Shown: positions 32,458 to 45,000 of the stretch, piece by piece
Numbering within the stretch: the first letter of the stretch is position 1
Layout: each line of letters begins with the position of its first letter
Assembly (NCBI GenBank): GCA_943736015.1
Contig: OX031070.1
Span: 42,866,173 to 42,930,172, forward strand
Direction of reading: 5' to 3'
Length of the DNA stretch: 64,000 bases
Source: Tridacna crocea
Taxonomy: Eukaryota > Mollusca > Bivalvia > Cardiida > Cardiidae
The notes under the pieces: model-generated
What the model was told of the DNA's origin: nothing
The model's input: only the letters and a program-made list of their open reading frames with translations
Database searches by the model: none
Program-made: the position numbers and the translations under genes

Positions 32458-32643
32458 GCGTGTCTAATCAAAAGTAATAAAATTCACCGGTGAATTATGA
32501 TATATCTCACAGTAAAAATTCTATAAGAAACTGAAAGTATGAAAGAAAATCCGAGTTAACAGCATTTTCTTCTTTTCCTATGATGTTTTCCAAAGCTTTA
32601 TTCTCTCTGGGTTGTTAAAATATAGTATCATTTGGTAAAAGGT

Positions 32644-32863
32644 TTAACCCTTTACTCCATAAATACTCATTTCTACACATTGCTTTCTGGAAAACATTGT
32701 GGCAAAGGGTGAAATTGCTCATCACAAGCAATTTCACCTTTTGTCACAATGTTTTCTATGCTATCAAAAGGCGTCATATACTCATAAGAAATGGCTTCAT
32801 CCTTGCTCTTATTTAGGGTCAGTTAGAGATACCATAGAAATACCTTATGGGGTGAAGATTTAA
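32644..32863. mobile_element. MITE subfamily B in or near the RNFT 3' UTR
   Basis: TTAA flanks. Core AAATTGCTCATCACAAGC shows changes that are not symmetric, so this copy is decaying. Confidence 0.8.
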
Positions 32864-32956
32864 CAGATCTGTTTTTTATAAGGAACGATTCCTTTATCAG
32901 AATAAACAATTGGATATTTTTGCAGAGGTTGGTCTAACAGCCAGTGTGCCAATTGT

Positions 32957-33091
32957 TTAATACCACTGGAAATGAGCACTAGTTGAGCCGTCCTGCCAGA
33001 CTGGGCTTTCGGTCTGTATTTCTGCACGACACATTGGGCATGTCTTCTCTCTGTCGAACCATATGGATACGCAGTTCTCGCAGAAAACATG
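32957..33091 (-). CDS. RNFT1: RNFT gene exon 11 (RING second half, stop)
   Basis: 135 nt including TAA at 32959-32957; acceptor tcag|CATG. Encodes HVFCENC, WFDREKTCPMC and the terminal WQDGSTSAHFQWY. All remaining RING ligands are present. The 3' region below the stop soon enters a B-type MITE (32,644-32,863), which may lie within the 3' UTR. Confidence 0.95.
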   Translation of the reverse strand, partial: HVFCENCVSIWFDREKTCPMCRAEIQTESPVWQDGSTSAHFQWY

Positions 33092-36000
33092 CTGAAATAC
33101 AAACAAGTGCATAAAAGTAAAAAAATATTTGAAGAAAAAGAAATACTGATGGCATGCAACACATGAATAGGGTCATTCAGACATTTGCGTCAAGTGTAGT
33201 CTTGGTTCAGCAACACATGAATAGGGTCATTCAGATATTTGCTTCAAGTGTAGTCTTGGCTCAACCTGCACAGAATGTGCAGGCTAATCTGAGATGGCAC
33301 TTTATAACTACATTAGATTTTGTGCCAAAGAAGACTTGCACAAAACAGAAAATACCATAAAACGGATATTGCCTTCTCGGATTAGCCTGCACGAACTGCG
33401 CAGACTGATCTCAGACAACACTTTAACTCTTTACCAAACGTCAAAATGTTAGACTGGTCCAAATTGAAAGCATTTGAAGACGACAAAATGAAAGAGACTA
33501 AAAATTTGAAATTTAATTTGGGATGGGAAGAAAACATTGCGGGAAACAGAGAAAATGCTGGTAACCAACAATTTCTCCTTTTCCTACAATGTTTTCAGCA
33601 GGCTTCTTTCTCAGGGTCGTTAAAACCAGGGATTGTTGGGTATAAGGGGTTAAGCGGATGTCTGAATGTCGTCTGCAAATGCTTTCAATTTGGACCAGTC
33701 TTAACATTTTGATGTTCACAACGGAAGGACAAACAACTCTCAGGCGTAGCTTTTTACTAAATGAGAAAATCTTACACTAGTCGAAATTGAAAGCATTAAA
33801 TTTTGCAGATGACAAATCACCATGTGGTAAAATTGACAGAATTTATCCCAAATAGGCTAGAAATATTGTTGGACGAGGAGAAAATGTGGGTTACCATCAT
33901 TTCAAAATATTTATTCACATACCGTGCAAGACAACATCACAGGATCTTGGTAATCACTTTGGCAAATTGGGCACTCAGAGTTCCTGGATTTCAAATCCTC
34001 AGCACTTGGTTCTACACCATATTTCTACAACAGAAAATTTCCAAGGGACATACGTTTTATTTAATTCAGAATGCATCACAACTGTGCCACATTTACAGTA
34101 TATTTCTCAATTTTTAATCTTCTACCAAACAACAGATTTTAGATTTGTCCAGAATAAGATTGTTCGCAGATGGTTAAATAATGTAGCTCATATGATGGAG
34201 TAGTCTTTGAAGGGTGAGAAACCACTGTAGGAAAAGGAGAAACCATTGGTAATCAATAATTTCTCCTTTTCCCAAAAAGACTTTAAAAGTTTTCTTTCTT
34301 TTCTTCTAGGCTGTAAACTCTTTACCAAACGACAACATTTTAGACTTGTCCAAATTGTAAGTACATGTACTGCAAACGATGAATTAAACGTAACTCAAAA
34401 ATTGCTATTTATGTCCAGCAGCGTAGAAAACATTGTGGGAAAAATCAAATCTTGTTTTGGGAATAGTTGAAAATGTTTTCAAAAGACCTCTTACTCAGGG
34501 TCGTTAAAAGTCAGGATTGTGTGTTAAGGAGTTAACAGCTGGATTGTATCGTAATGAGCCAAAAAAAAATTTGAAACCAGCAACCCAGCAAAAAGCAAGT
34601 TTTTTTTTTTTTAGAAAGTCTGTATTTCTTCTTTCTTTCCTACTCTTTTACCAACCTCTTTCAGGATAGCAGTCAACAAGTGTGTGGTGTGTGTATTCTG
34701 TGATTGATTTATAGATTGTTTGGTGTTTATCTCATTTTTCAACGCGATTTCAGCTGTATCGTGACTGCCAGTCCACCTATCCATGCTTTCCTGTGGTCTC
34801 TATTCACCAGTTCTTCGAACAGTGGCTTCCCAAGCCACTGGCTGCTTTCCCACATTATCATCATCAAAACAATGGTTAGCGGTGAGAGAGGAATGAGTCC
34901 CATCACAACAACCATCATCAATCCTTAGAATGAAATTGGCCGAGTCAGGGATCGAATCAATGACTCCTGTTCTTAAGTCCTGCATGCTACTGACAGAGCT
35001 ACCGGGGCTCAGTGTGTATTCAAATTACAAATTCTCTATAATTGGTACATGCACACATCAATGTAAAGGCACTGAATATGTCTATCCATTTGTATATTGA
35101 GAAGTATAAATTTCTTCACAGTTTTCGAGACACAGTACAATAAGCAATACATTTCAAACACCCGTCATACATTTATATACGGTCTACAACATGTGAAAAG
35201 GGGAATTTGGAAATTTGCGTAAAGTGTTGTCTGGGATCAGCCTGCGCAGTCCGTTTGGGCTAATCCGAAACAAGACTATCCATTTTAATGTTATTTTCTG
35301 CTTCACGCTATTCTACTGTGGGACAAAAGCTAATGTAGTCGTAAAGTGCTATCTAAGATTAGCCTGCGCATGTCCGAATGCCGCTTTTCACGTGTTGCAA
35401 ACCATGTATCATACACTAATAAAAATGTGAAATGGTACGATAAATGGTTGATCAGGGATCAAGCAAGCTACTTACGGTATCGGTTCTGACTGTCTTGAAA
35501 GCTTTCACAAGTTTACTCAACTCTTGAAAGAGTGAATAGACCTACAATAAATATATATGTCTTTACCAAACGACAAAACTTTACAGATTTGCAGACAATA
35601 AATTAGATTTGCCCCAACCCTTTACCAAACAATAAAATTTTGGTCAAGTCCTAATTGAAAGCACTTGCAGACAACAAATTAAACTTAACTCAAAAATTTC
35701 AATTTATTTCCAACAGGGTAGAAAACATTGTGGGAAAAGGAGAAAATGCTGGTTACCAGCATTTTCTCCTTTTCCCACAATGTTTTCAAAAGGCTTCTAT
35801 TTCCAGGTCGTAAAAACCAGGGATAGTTTGGTAAAGTGTTAAAAGATCACACGAGTCTTTAGATGAATAGAAAACATACTGGGACAAAGAGAAAATGCTG
35901 GTTACCAGCCTTTTGTTAAATAAAATGGGTTTCATTGATCCGTAAGTTTGTGATGACATGTGCAATATGATGCATCATAGTGATGCTCTGAAGCCCTTTT

Positions 36001-39000
36001 GCCAGAATAAGTCTCAAATATAAAGTTATAAGAAACACAGTATTAGTTGTATGGTCAGGTGGCAGTGAACTTGAAAAACTTGTTCACGGCTGTGGTTAAT
36101 CATGTCGCCCAAAGACAAAGGCGAGGTGGGGACATGATTCACCACAGTCATGAACAAGTTTCCAAGTCCCCTGCCACCTAACCGTACAACAAATTTATTA
36201 TACTGCAAAGTTTTACCCTTTCAAAGTGCGTTAAACGAAATCTTTCTGTTTTATAATATCACAAATCGAGTATAATGACGAAATAGAAATTCCCTTCTGA
36301 GTGCCCCAATTCAATGAAAACTTACATCACAGGAAAGTAACGTCACTGAAAAATGCAGTTTGCGGCATAAATGTGCAGTCTGATGATCAATGGCACTAAA
36401 AGGGAAACTGGTTTAAAAGGGTTTTTGCCAGTTAACATGATATATGTTCCCAGCATGTTAACCAATCAGATCACAAGAAATTTCTTGGCAGTATAATAAA
36501 TCTATTTATTGCAGGCAATTATACACAGAATAATCTTCTTATATCAGAAACTGATATTGTCAACACTTTACCAAAAAAGAAAATTTTAGACTGATCCAAA
36601 TTGAAAGCATTTTAAGACAATAAAAAAATGTAACTTAAAAATTGAAATATGTCTTGGGAAGGATAGAAAACATTGTGGGAAATAGAGAGTATGCTTGTTA
36701 CCAGCATTTTCTCCATTTCCCACAATATCTAAAAAAGGTTCTTTCTCCCGACACGTGAAAATTCCCGCTTGTTTGGTATAGAGTTAACTAAAGAGCAATT
36801 TTCTCAGATATACAAGGAAGAATCTTATCTAAAATATGCTTAAGTAATTTTTTCAATAAATCAATGAAAAAATTTACCTTTAAAATGATGTTTTGTACAC
36901 AACAACAACAAAAAATTACCTTTAAAATTATATATACAACAACTAAAAAGGCAGCAAACACATGTCTCCACGATTTTGGCTGGTCGTACAGAAAGTGGAC
37001 CCAAGGTATCATAGGTAGACAGGTTCTGTAGGCTTGTGACAGTGTCTCTATAAACATGTAGTATTTCCCCTGAAAACAAATGTACTTTGGTTGGTTGCAT
37101 TGGAGTTTAACGCCACTGTAACAGCTTAGGTCATATCATGGTGGTTGGTGACACATGTGTTTCCTAGCTTTCTTACACCAGTACTAACACAAGTTTCTTT
37201 CCAAAGCCATCGACTACTTTTCTCACATGCTTCAGCAGAGGTGAGAGGCGAAAATACGCCGGAAAGAAAGTTTGCCTCAACTGGGTATTGAACTAACAAC
37301 CACCAGGTAATGAGTCCTACACACTCATCACTGATCCACCCAGGCGGGCGAAAACAAATGCAAAATACACCAGCATTACACTTCATATGACATATATGTT
37401 ATTGAAATCACGAGATGTGCTCTGTGAAAAAGGGGGCTTAATGCAACTGCGAAAAGTATCGACTCGGGTCAGCCGGCGCAGTATACTCGCAGGTTAACCT
37501 GGGTCAAAATTTTTCGCTACTGGTCAATTTTCCGTACGTCAAAGGATTAGTCTACCTCATCATTAAGTCGGTTATTTAACCCTTTAACAAACGACAAAAT
37601 TTCGGACCAGTCCAACTTGACGGGACTTGCAGACGACAAAATAAACATAACCCAAAAATTGAAATTTGTTTCCAGCATGGTAGAAAACATTGTGGGAAAA
37701 GGAGAAAATGCTGGTTACCAGCATTTTCTCCTTTTCCCACAATGTTTTCAAAAGGCTTCTATCTCAGGGCCACAAAAACCAGGAATTGTTTGGTAAAGGG
37801 TTAACCCTTTCCCAAACGACAAATTTTGGACTCTTCCAAACCGAAAGAGTTTGCAGATGACAATTATTAACAATTGTCTATAGCCGTGGCCCAAGAATGG
37901 TCAATTCTCCAACCAACTTAACATAATTTTTGTAAACTCCCTAAATATACATTTCAAATTTCATGAAATATTACCTTTTTCCTCTGTCTGACACATAGCT
38001 GTGGCATTAAAGATATAATACATTTTAGAACTATTGTTGCAAATCTCACTGTATGATCTGTAACCATGGTTACCCAAAACAAATCAAATATATCACCTTG
38101 CCAATTGGATGGAAGTTGAAAATATAACCTGAAAAAAAAAAAAAAGCAATAGCGAAAATAAAAATATTTTGCCATCATGATCAAACAGAAACAAGGGTTA
38201 TTTGAGGGTCTATTTGACCCATTACCACACAATCCCTACATTTGACGCCCCTGAGAAAGAAGTCTTTTGAAAACACTTTGGGAAAAGGAGAAAATGCTGG
38301 TAACCAGCATTTTCTCCTTTTCCCACAGTGTTTTCTATCTTTGCAGAAAAGTCTTGGCCCTTTACCACACAATCCTGATTTTTAACGACCCCGAGAATGA
38401 AGGCCTGAAATCATGGTGGGAAAAGGAGAAATCAGTATTTTCTCCTTTTCCCGAAATGTTCTCTGTCTCTCTAAACAAATTTCAATTTTTGAGTGACAAT
38501 TTCTTTTGTAGTCTGTAAATGCTCTCAATTTGGACAAGTCTAATGATTTGTCATTGAGTAAAAGGTTATTTGAGTCTATTTAAGCCATTACCACACAATC
38601 CCTACTTTTGACACCCCTGAGAAAGAAGCCTTTCGAAAACACTATGGGAAAAGGAGAAAATGCTGGTAACCAGCATTTTCTCCTTTTCCCATAATGTTTT
38701 CTACCCTTTCCAATTCAATTATCAATTTTTGATTTACATTTATTTTGTCATTTGCAAATGCTTTCAATTTGGACAAGTCCAAAATTTTGTTGTGTGGTAA
38801 AGAGTTAAGCCATTACCCCACAATCCCTACTTTTGACGCCCCTGAGAAAGAAGCCTTTTGAAAACACAATGGGAAAAGGAGAAAATGCTGGTAACCAGCA
38901 TTTTCTCCCTTTCCCACAGTGTTTTCTACCCTTCCTAAATCCCACAGTGTTTTCTACCCTTCCTAAAACAAATTTCTATTTTTTAGTCACCTTTATTTTG

Positions 39001-42000
39001 TTGTCTGCAAATGCTTAAAATTTGGACCAGTCTAAAATTTTGTCGTGTGGTGCCTTGAGTTCAGTCTAACACTGAAAGAACCTTCACTTATATGAAAGTG
39101 TCTGACATAATATTTGTTACCCCATGATCCCTAATAAGGAGAAAGACAGACCCATAGGCTTTGGGCATACCTGTAGTCCCTTCCTGTGAAACCATTAGCT
39201 GATTATTTGTGGTTAAAAAGAAAATAGTTTGTATGATTGTATGGTGTTTAATGCTGTTTTCATCGTTATTTCAGTCATATCACAGTGGCCACTGCACCTA
39301 CCCATGATTTCCTAGACTTTCTGTTACCAGTACTCTGCATAACATTCTTTGCAAGCCACTGGCTGCTTTCCCACATAACCATCATCAAAACAATGATCAG
39401 CGGAGAGAGAGGAATGAATCCTGTCACAATTACCATCATCAATCCTCGGACCGAAATTCTCACGACACCCTGTTCTCAAGTCCTCTAAGCTACCGACTGA
39501 GCTACCGGGGCTCAGCTAAAAAGACAATGTCTATTCAAGTTTACTATAAAAATAGCGATAAATTCTTCAAACACATGAAAAACCATGACAGGTCATTGTC
39601 GGGAAAAAGGTAGGTTCATCCATTATACCAAGCAAGTCATCATGTAACTGTAGATTATAAAATTCAACTGGTCTTACAATCTGTTGAATCCTGGGCTAGA
39701 ACAGTCCTATGACAAGCAGAAAATATACCAACAGCAAAAACTTTCAGCCTGGATCAGCCTTTCTGATTGTGCAGGCTGACTAGTCAATGCTTTTATCAGA
39801 TGTATTGACCCCCCCTTTTACAGAATATCATTTATATACGTAAGTTTATCATTTACCAGAAAAAAAAAGAGTTCTAGACTTGTTTAAACCTTTACCCCAC
39901 ACAATCCCGACTTTTAACGACTCTGAAAGAGAAAGCTTTTGAAAACACTGTGGGAAAAGTAGAAAATGCTGGTGACCAGCATTTTCTGCTTTTCCCACAA
40001 TGTTTTCCACCTATAGATGGACAAGTATTGCCAATTGAAAATAAAATGAATAGTTGTAATAAATTTCTTAATATGGAAGAGTCTCAAGTTTTGCTGTATT
40101 GTAAAGAGTTGAACTCGAAGCACTAACGGATTACATATTTAAAATGTGACTCGAATAATGCATCTTTGCGAGCCAAGATTACAAACACTAAATGGATCTT
40201 ACCTTGGCTGATTGAGCCTGATTTCGAGATTCCTGTGATGGGCCCTCTATTGGATGCTGGTTATTACCCCCCTACATCATATTTCTAAACGCCAATGAAG
40301 TATCGTTTTACAAACTGCTTACAAATAGACATGAAGCGATAAGCAGACATCCACATGGGTTTCCATGTTTACCTTCTATTCGAAAGGTAGTGACATTGTT
40401 CTGTTTATCAAAGATGAAATGCCAGAGCGATTTTATTCGTTGCAGTTAGAGCTGGCTGCATCCATTGAAAAAGTGTATCAGGGGAATGTAAAAATCAAGC
40501 TCGATCCGCCAAGGGTAGAGTAGCGTAGTGAATCGTCAACCTTGGCTTGCGAAGATGCAAATGATGGTACTTGTTTTGGAAACAGGAAAAACATTGTGGG
40601 AAATGTAGACGATGCTGCCTACCAGGTACATGTATCAGCATTTTCTACTTTTCCAAATGACGTTTTCAATAGTCTCTGAACCCTTTCCCAAACAACAAAT
40701 TTTGGACTCTCCCAAACTCAAAGAGTTTGCAGACGACAATTTCAAATTTGATAAAAATGGCAGAAAGTTCTCCAAATGGGTAGAAAACGCTGTGAGAAAA
40801 GGAGAAATTGCTCGTTACGAGCAATTTCTCCTTTTCCCACAGTGTTTTCAAAAGACTTGTACTGCAGACACATAAAAACAAGGGCTTGTTTGGGAAAGGG
40901 TTAATACTCTACAACACAATCCCGACTTTTAATGACCCTGTGAAAAAAGCCTTTTGAAAACATTGTGGGAAAAGGAGAAAATGCTGGTAAACAGCATTTT
41001 CTCCTTTTCCCACAAATTTTTACACCCTTCCGAAATTTCAAATCTTTTTTCAAATTTCAGATCTTCAGTCACTTTTATTTTGTTGTCTGCAAATGCTTTC
41101 ACTTTGGACCTATCTAAAATTCTGTCATTTGGTAGACTTGAGCCTGTTTCTTTCAACACAGGATAGAAAGTAGATTTCATTTCAACCCAGTAATTAATTG
41201 ACAGCGAAACTGTTTGCAGGTATAAATGGCACTAATTCATTTTTTCAAATACAAGGTATTGTATAAACACTCTTAACCCATTACCACACAATCTCTATTT
41301 ATGACGACCCTGAGAAAGAAGCTTTTAGAAAACATAGTGGGAAAAGGAGAAAATGCTGGTAACCAGCATTTTCTCCTTTTTCCATAATGTTTTCTACTCT
41401 TCACAAAGCAAATTTCAAATTTTCAGTCACTTTTATTTTGTCCTCTGAAATCTGACCAGCGAGGTACACTTACACTCTATATAAATGCTGATCATCAAAT
41501 ATCGTATAAATACATCCAACATTTGCTGCTAGAAACACGATGATCCACACACACATACACAAAACTGATTTGCCTTCATGTCTATCCTGTGATAAAATAA
41601 AAAACATAATCAATTAGAACTGTTACAAAAAGTGGCTTGATATTTCAAATCAAGTATACTGTACTTTGATAAAGAGCAAAAGTGCTCATGAATGCTTACA
41701 GACAGACAAACAGGCTTATAAAAAGGCACACATAAAAACATCAAATTTGAGAGGCCATAAATATGTTTATAGCTTGACCTGTGTACAGCCAGATAAATGG
41801 AAAGGACGTCATCAGTTAGCAGTGTTGTGCCTAGGCCACAGGATTGCGGGATCCTGCATTTTTTTTTTACCAATGTCCCTTAAAATTTAAGCCATTGCGG
41901 GATGTCGGGCGCGCTCACGAAAATCCGACAAATTTTCCTTATCTGGAGTCCATTTCGGTATTTACATACATTGCGTTAATTACAGTAGGCACCTGCACAA

Positions 42001-45000
42001 CATAGACTGTGACCACGGAATTTACCGAGATAAAGTCGCTTAGGGATATCCGATATTTAAACCAGTCTTACTGTTGTCAATAAAACAATATGGCGAAACG
42101 CCAGATGCGGTTGACCGACTTTATGTCGGGAAATGTTAAAAATAGAAAAGTTGCAGACGAAATTGAACCACAGAGGACTGTTGAAACCCGGAATCGATCG
42201 CGTCATCCGATTCTGACGGTGATCAGTCAACATCTACAGGCGCAGATACCGAACCATCGGCTTCTTCGACCTCCGGGACAAGGAAGAAAAAGGACGGAAA
42301 ATTTCAGAAAAATTGGCTCATAAAATTTCCGTGATTACAAGAGTCGGATGGAAGTATGAAATGTGTCCCCTAGATTTTTCTAGTGTCCCCTTGAAATTAA
42401 GGTAGGGGGACACCTGTCCCCCAAAAATTTTGGCCTAGGCACAACACTGAGTTAGTATTTACAATGCAGATTATTGTACGATGGAAAATATTGCAGTTTA
42501 TTTCATGCTCTACAGTAGGATATTAAGAAATACCAGTGAAAATTATTTTTCGATATTCCTCGGGTACGACCAGTGAAAATACCGATATTTATATTCTAGT
42601 TACATAGGTCAAATGCGTGTAGCTCACAACAGAGATGGAAATATGACACCATTTATCTATTAATATTGTAATGCGTTGCTATGGGAAAGGGGTAGGCCAT
42701 GGGGGATAACTGAAAAGAACTGTACTAAATCTTGATAAAGTTTCTTCCAGAAAGGGCATATAGCATGAAATAAATAGAATATATGTATTTTTTGGTGAAA
42801 GATCAAAATTTATTTCATCTCGTGAACACCATTAGTAACATTTTCACTTGTGGCTATACCACTCCTGAAAATATTACTGATTATGTTCACTAGATGAAGT
42901 AAATTTTGATCTTTCACTGAAAAAAACAAATATCCTATAAATATCTGCCCAAAAACCATGCCCATAATAATTTTACCAGCTTCACTCTTTACTAAATGAC
43001 ACTTCTGGAATTTACCTTTGATAAGGTAAAAGAATTGCGCAGTTTGACCAGGGTTACACTTTTTTCAATTACCAGAAGGTCCCTTTTTGCGTGATAGGTC
43101 ACGTATTAAAACCAACATTTAGCAATAAGTGAAGAATAAATGCTGTCGCAATCCCTATCACAAATCCTTGAAGAGGACTTCACTAAGACAAACAGCAAGC
43201 CACTGGCATCTGGGTTTCAAGCCCTGCCAACTAAGCTTTAAGACTCGGCTTTAACAAATGAACTTGGTTGTATTGGGGTTCAACGCCACTTTAACAGCTA
43301 AGGTCATATCATGGCGGTTGGTGATGAATATATGTTTCCTGGCTTTCTAACACAAGTACTACTAACACAACTTTCTTTCCAAAGCCACCAACTACTTTTC
43401 TCACATACTTCAGCAGAGGTGAGAGGCAAAAATATGCCAGAAAGAAAGTTTGCCTAAACCGGGTATCAAACTCACAACCACCAGGTCATGAGTCCGATAC
43501 ACTCACCACTGAGCCACCCAGGCGGGCACAAATGAAAGCACTACGCTTGGCATCTATACATTTGAAATTCAATTTAAACAAAAAAAGTTGTGGATAGCAT
43601 ACCCGTAAAGATGTAATGTGTACAATTTCAATCATCTTCATGTTGGAGTAATAAAACACTGCGGATAAACCAATAAACATCAGCAAACCTGAAAACAGAT
43701 GTTTAACCACAAAGTATTTCAGCAGCCTGTCTGTATTTGCAAAGCCTGGGATACATTTTATCGACAGTCATTCAATAATCAAAATCTTTCAGAATACCTT
43801 TACCATATACCAAATTACACGAATTTCATGATATCAAATGGCATATGAAAAACATAATCCTTTTGGGAATCATTAATAATTATATTGCACTTGTTCACCT
43901 CAGGAGAAACAATCAACATATTCCTCCATTTGAATTTCATCACTGTTTCACATCTACAAGTTTATATAAGCAGTACCTACCCACTCCTTCATGTATGGCT
44001 TCATCCTGATTTAGATACGATACCTAACAACTGTGTTGGAGCGATATCTCTTTGGCTCAAGGGTAATGATACTGGCATTTTACGGATCGAATCCTGCTCG
44101 ATCCCTTATTTCTGCCTTTACGTGCCAGTCACTTGACATTCCCACAATGCTTTTTTGATTTCTGGTGTGAAATCTAAGAATATCTTGAGAGGCTATGTAA
44201 CCTTTTATGGGAACACCATCAAAAAAAAATTTTTTTTGGTAATTTTATGATTCTTATTTATTGATGATTTGTATTGTTTTTCATATAAATTTCGGCTATA
44301 TAAATATATATTTTGGTGAGATGTGAAAAATCTGAATATTCACATTTAAATAATCATATTTGTCTCTAAATGGGTAGAAAAAATGGTGAACAAGGAGAAA
44401 ATGCTGGTAGCTAGCATTTTTTCCTTTGGGAAAAACACTCGATCTGTAGTTTTAAACATTCTTAGTCTTAGTATCCAAGATTTTCTAAATCTGAATGTGA
44501 CACAACTTCTGATTGGCTGAACCAGATTATTCTCCAATTAGAAGTTATGTTTTTCCAATCAGAAGTTATGTTACTTTTAAATTCAGAAAATTCTAGAGAA
44601 TATGTAACATTGGAAACATTCTAACAAATGGTTGAACGCCAACCCGGGATGGCATTTGTGAATAGTCCAACAAAGAATTATATAATAATTCTTCCTAGGA
44701 TAACTTACCTAGTACATGATCTGCCATTAGACGTAAAAACAGAATGAGACCAAAGGACACCGATCCCAGCAGAAATTTCCAGCTGAATTCCGGAACAGGC
44801 CGCCTCCCGCTGGTATGACCATGCCCGTGTCCATGGTTCTGGGTACCTGTGGGATAGGCATAATTCAGTTACTGCAGTTTAGTAGACGGTAAAATTCACA
44901 TTTGTCCAAATTTAACCCTGTACCCCATAAGGTATTTCTATGGTATCTCTAATTGACGCTGACTAACAGCAAGGATGAAGCCGTTTCTTATGTGTATATG

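Noticed and set aside
42090-42323. Intact small gene
   Set aside because: It is the frameshifted start of a transposase inside a hAT remnant with TIRs.
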